NCBI GenBank assembly: GCA_034766995.1 | Contig: CM068318.1 | Span: 2,728,501-2,792,500 of the forward strand | Reading direction: 5' to 3' | Length of the DNA stretch: 64,000 nucleotides | Source: Acanthacorydalis orientalis | Taxonomy: Eukaryota > Arthropoda > Insecta > Megaloptera > Corydalidae | In this document: positions 63,018 to 64,000 of the stretch, in pieces | How positions within the stretch are numbered: position 1 is the stretch's first letter | Layout: each line of letters starts with the position of its first letter | Notes under the pieces: generated by a model | What the model was told of the DNA's origin: nothing | Databases searched by the model: none | The model's input: only the letters and a program-made list of their open reading frames with translations | Program-made: the position numbers and the translations under genes

Positions 63018-64000
63018 TATACATATACATAAAAATGTAGATAATTTAAAATAAGATAATATAAGATAATTCTAACACATACAAGTAATTAGTTAAAAAA
63101 ATAATGTAATTATTGAAAACCAAACTGATTTTTTAACAGAAATTCCATAAACTAACCAGGTAAAGCTACTCCATTCTCCCCACATTCTGAATCTTCCTCA
63201 AGAACACGTGGTAATGGACTACTGCTGGTATCACCACCATTGCGTGTGTCTTTTGTTTCTGCTTTGGCTAAAAAAAAATTATCAGAATGTAAAAATGTTC
63301 AGCTTTTACATAATTGTTTTTTTTTAAAAAAAAAATAATCTTACCTGGTGGATGTCTTACAGTATCACGCAAATTCAAAGCATGTAAACTGCTAGCATGA
63401 TACAAACTAACATTAGTAGACATGCTCATGGCATCGCCTAGAGGAAATGCTCCTGGAATACGAGTGCTGAAAGAAACTTGTGCTTGTCGGAAAGTTCCAG
63501 GATGAAATTCATCTAACCATTCCACGACCCTAAGAAGATATAATTAATCAGAAGGGTTTATTTATGTGCGGAATTTAATATTATAGACATCCGACAAGAA
63601 ATATTACCAAATCAAAAAGCTGCCATCGATAGGATGAACACTAAATAACAAATCGGGGCTATGATGCCAGTCACGTAACAAACTTTCAATACGAACATCA
63701 AGACTGCTATCTAAACCACTTTCACAAGTCGTACTACCGTCTTCAGAGGTTCCTCTTTTTTCTAATATATAAAACATTCAGCATTAAAAATTATATCATA
63801 TTAAAAGAATTTCAACGAATTCACTTACTACAGGTAGCATCAATATCTTCATCTGTTTCCAACACCTTTCTAGTTAAATCATAGAGCAATGCCTCTGCCT
63901 GAATACTGAAATGCATCTCTTTATTATCAAGCCAATGTAAAACAAATGAAGGAGGTGAGGTGGTTCCATCACGACTTGCTGTACCAGGAGCACCAAGACT
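49954..64000 (-). CDS. DMXL2 (Rbcn-3A): DmX-like protein / rabconnectin-3 alpha, 5' end outside window
   Basis: Large WD40 scaffold protein of the DMXL/Rav1 family. Members act on endosomal and vesicle membranes with Rbcn-3B/WDR7, promote V-ATPase assembly, and in flies affect Notch signalling. I placed 37 minus-strand exons by frame and GT/AG sites: 63829-64000, 63608-63761, 63345-63529, 63157-63267, 62666-62965, 62516-62595, 62308-62453, 61879-62237, 61226-61790, 60775-61138, 60472-60726, 59553-60408, 59113-59493, 58824-59045, 58516-58764, 58254-58440, 57915-58188, 57609-57855, 57266-57492, 56927-57155, 56584-56847, 56281-56513, 55273-55451, 54962-55202, 54764-54898, 54473-54682, 54013-54345, 53692-53907, 53373-53564, 53039-53308, 51786-51869, 51107-51167, 50817-51025, 50655-50724, 50514-50588, 50225-50442, 49954-50154. 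They total 8,754 nt, an exact multiple of three, giving 2,917 residues and a TAG stop. Family members are roughly 3,000-3,400 residues, so only the N-terminus is missing. Most introns are 55-300 nt. I see no frameshift or internal stop. Confidence 0.95.
53039..57492 (-). CDS. DMXL2 (Rbcn-3A): DMXL variable linker and alpha-helical region (12 exons)
   Basis: Part of the DMXL gene between the Rav1-like core and the C-terminal propeller. Exon 57266-57492 carries two spaced copies of a short motif of the type DSFDWSAPV / DSLDWRAPV plus a related ISWDTPVSKPAV. These repeated D-W-x-x-P-V linear motifs sit in otherwise low-complexity sequence. Exon 54013-54345 contains a highly acidic run (SSDEEDVFSS) followed by the basic stretch MRKRRVP. 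Exon 53373-53564 ends in KEQDSISAFCLNQ, which leads into LLLELPAWLEDE in 53039-53308; both are recognisable DMXL signatures. The 829-nt intron at 55452-56280 is the largest in this block and is AT-rich without a convincing gene inside it. Confidence 0.88.
57609..60408 (-). CDS. DMXL2 (Rbcn-3A): DMXL RAVE1/Rav1p C-terminal-like helical core (7 exons)
   Basis: Central block corresponding to the Rav1p C-terminal-like domain, the most conserved part of DMXL proteins and the part shared with yeast Rav1 of the RAVE V-ATPase assembly complex. Exon 58516-58764 encodes GVGWWLRSNTLLKTCVEKLA followed by KKKSLVWGLFRSKRDDRMTA. Exon 58254-58440 encodes QRFDHAAAFFLLAGALRDAI and DLQLAMVIARLYEGELDAAP. The large first exon (59553-60408) begins with the variable part containing QISWVRDGILVVGMDSEMHV. 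Intron 59494-59552 is only 59 nt. The donor at 58253 splits a glycine codon (GG|A), which restores the frame into the next exon. Confidence 0.92.
60472..64000 (-). CDS. DMXL2 (Rbcn-3A): DMXL N-terminal WD40 region (11 exons)
   Basis: Domain block of the gene above. It encodes the part of the N-terminal WD40/beta-propeller region that lies inside the window. Recognisable stretches are VVEWLDEFHPGTFRQAQVSF in exon 63345-63529, GTLNLWELTFADKSKFSQV in 62666-62965, SELILWRVDAVGPLSKSGGV in 62308-62453, and STVVFWKCGEDYRWKQWEMV in 61226-61790. The W-containing strand endings (NLWEL, ILWRV, VFWKC) are typical of WD repeats. Loops between repeats are long and rich in S, D and E, for example near 63160-63260 and 62520-62590, as usual in this family. 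The first exon in the window opens in frame at base 64000, so the exon or gene continues to the right. Confidence 0.9.

Overview
This is AT-rich animal DNA with intron-containing genes. It looks arthropod and most probably insect: introns are often only about 60 nt long, mariner elements are common, and the C-terminal WD repeats of the larger gene closely follow the insect DmX pattern. The order within insects cannot be fixed from this window. No bacterial-type genes, CRISPR arrays, rRNAs or tRNAs were seen.

Bases 1 to about 41,000 hold no gene that I can support. This part is a repeat-rich desert: dozens of (TA)n arrays, CT/GA, CA and GATA tracts, and several families of dispersed repeats. 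The repeats include one nearly full-length but broken mauritiana-type mariner (38286-39516), a 437-bp internally deleted mariner of a second lineage (10272-10708), and a third mariner lineage reduced to 376-489 bp remnants and lone termini. There is also a foldback MITE with 25-30 bp inverted ends and an inner palindromic core (about 3.0, 3.5, 6.5 and 27.8 kb). A further short dispersed family, in at least a dozen degenerate copies, often runs straight into a (TA)n tract. Arrays with a period near 17 nt and several perfect hairpins lie between them. A few CpG-richer islands may be regulatory or conserved noncoding DNA.

Bases 41,850 to about 48,490 carry a minus-strand gene for a large ZCCHC7/Air-type zinc-knuckle protein, the RNA-binding subunit family of TRAMP-like nuclear RNA surveillance complexes. 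Its four coding exons join in frame into about 1,828 residues. They contain a very long acidic, Ser-rich N-terminal region with SUMO-interaction-like motifs, a CCHC zinc-knuckle block, and a basic C-terminal region that may include a KH-like fold.

Bases 49,954 to the right edge carry, also on the minus strand, 37 exons of the DmX/DMXL2 (rabconnectin-3 alpha) gene. The exons give 2,917 residues plus a stop in one continuous frame. Only the 5' end, with the first part of the N-terminal WD40 region, lies beyond the window. The protein is the large WD40/RAVE-type subunit that works with Rbcn-3B/WDR7 in V-ATPase assembly and endosomal traffic. The two genes lie head to tail about 1.5 kb apart, and no shared function is evident.
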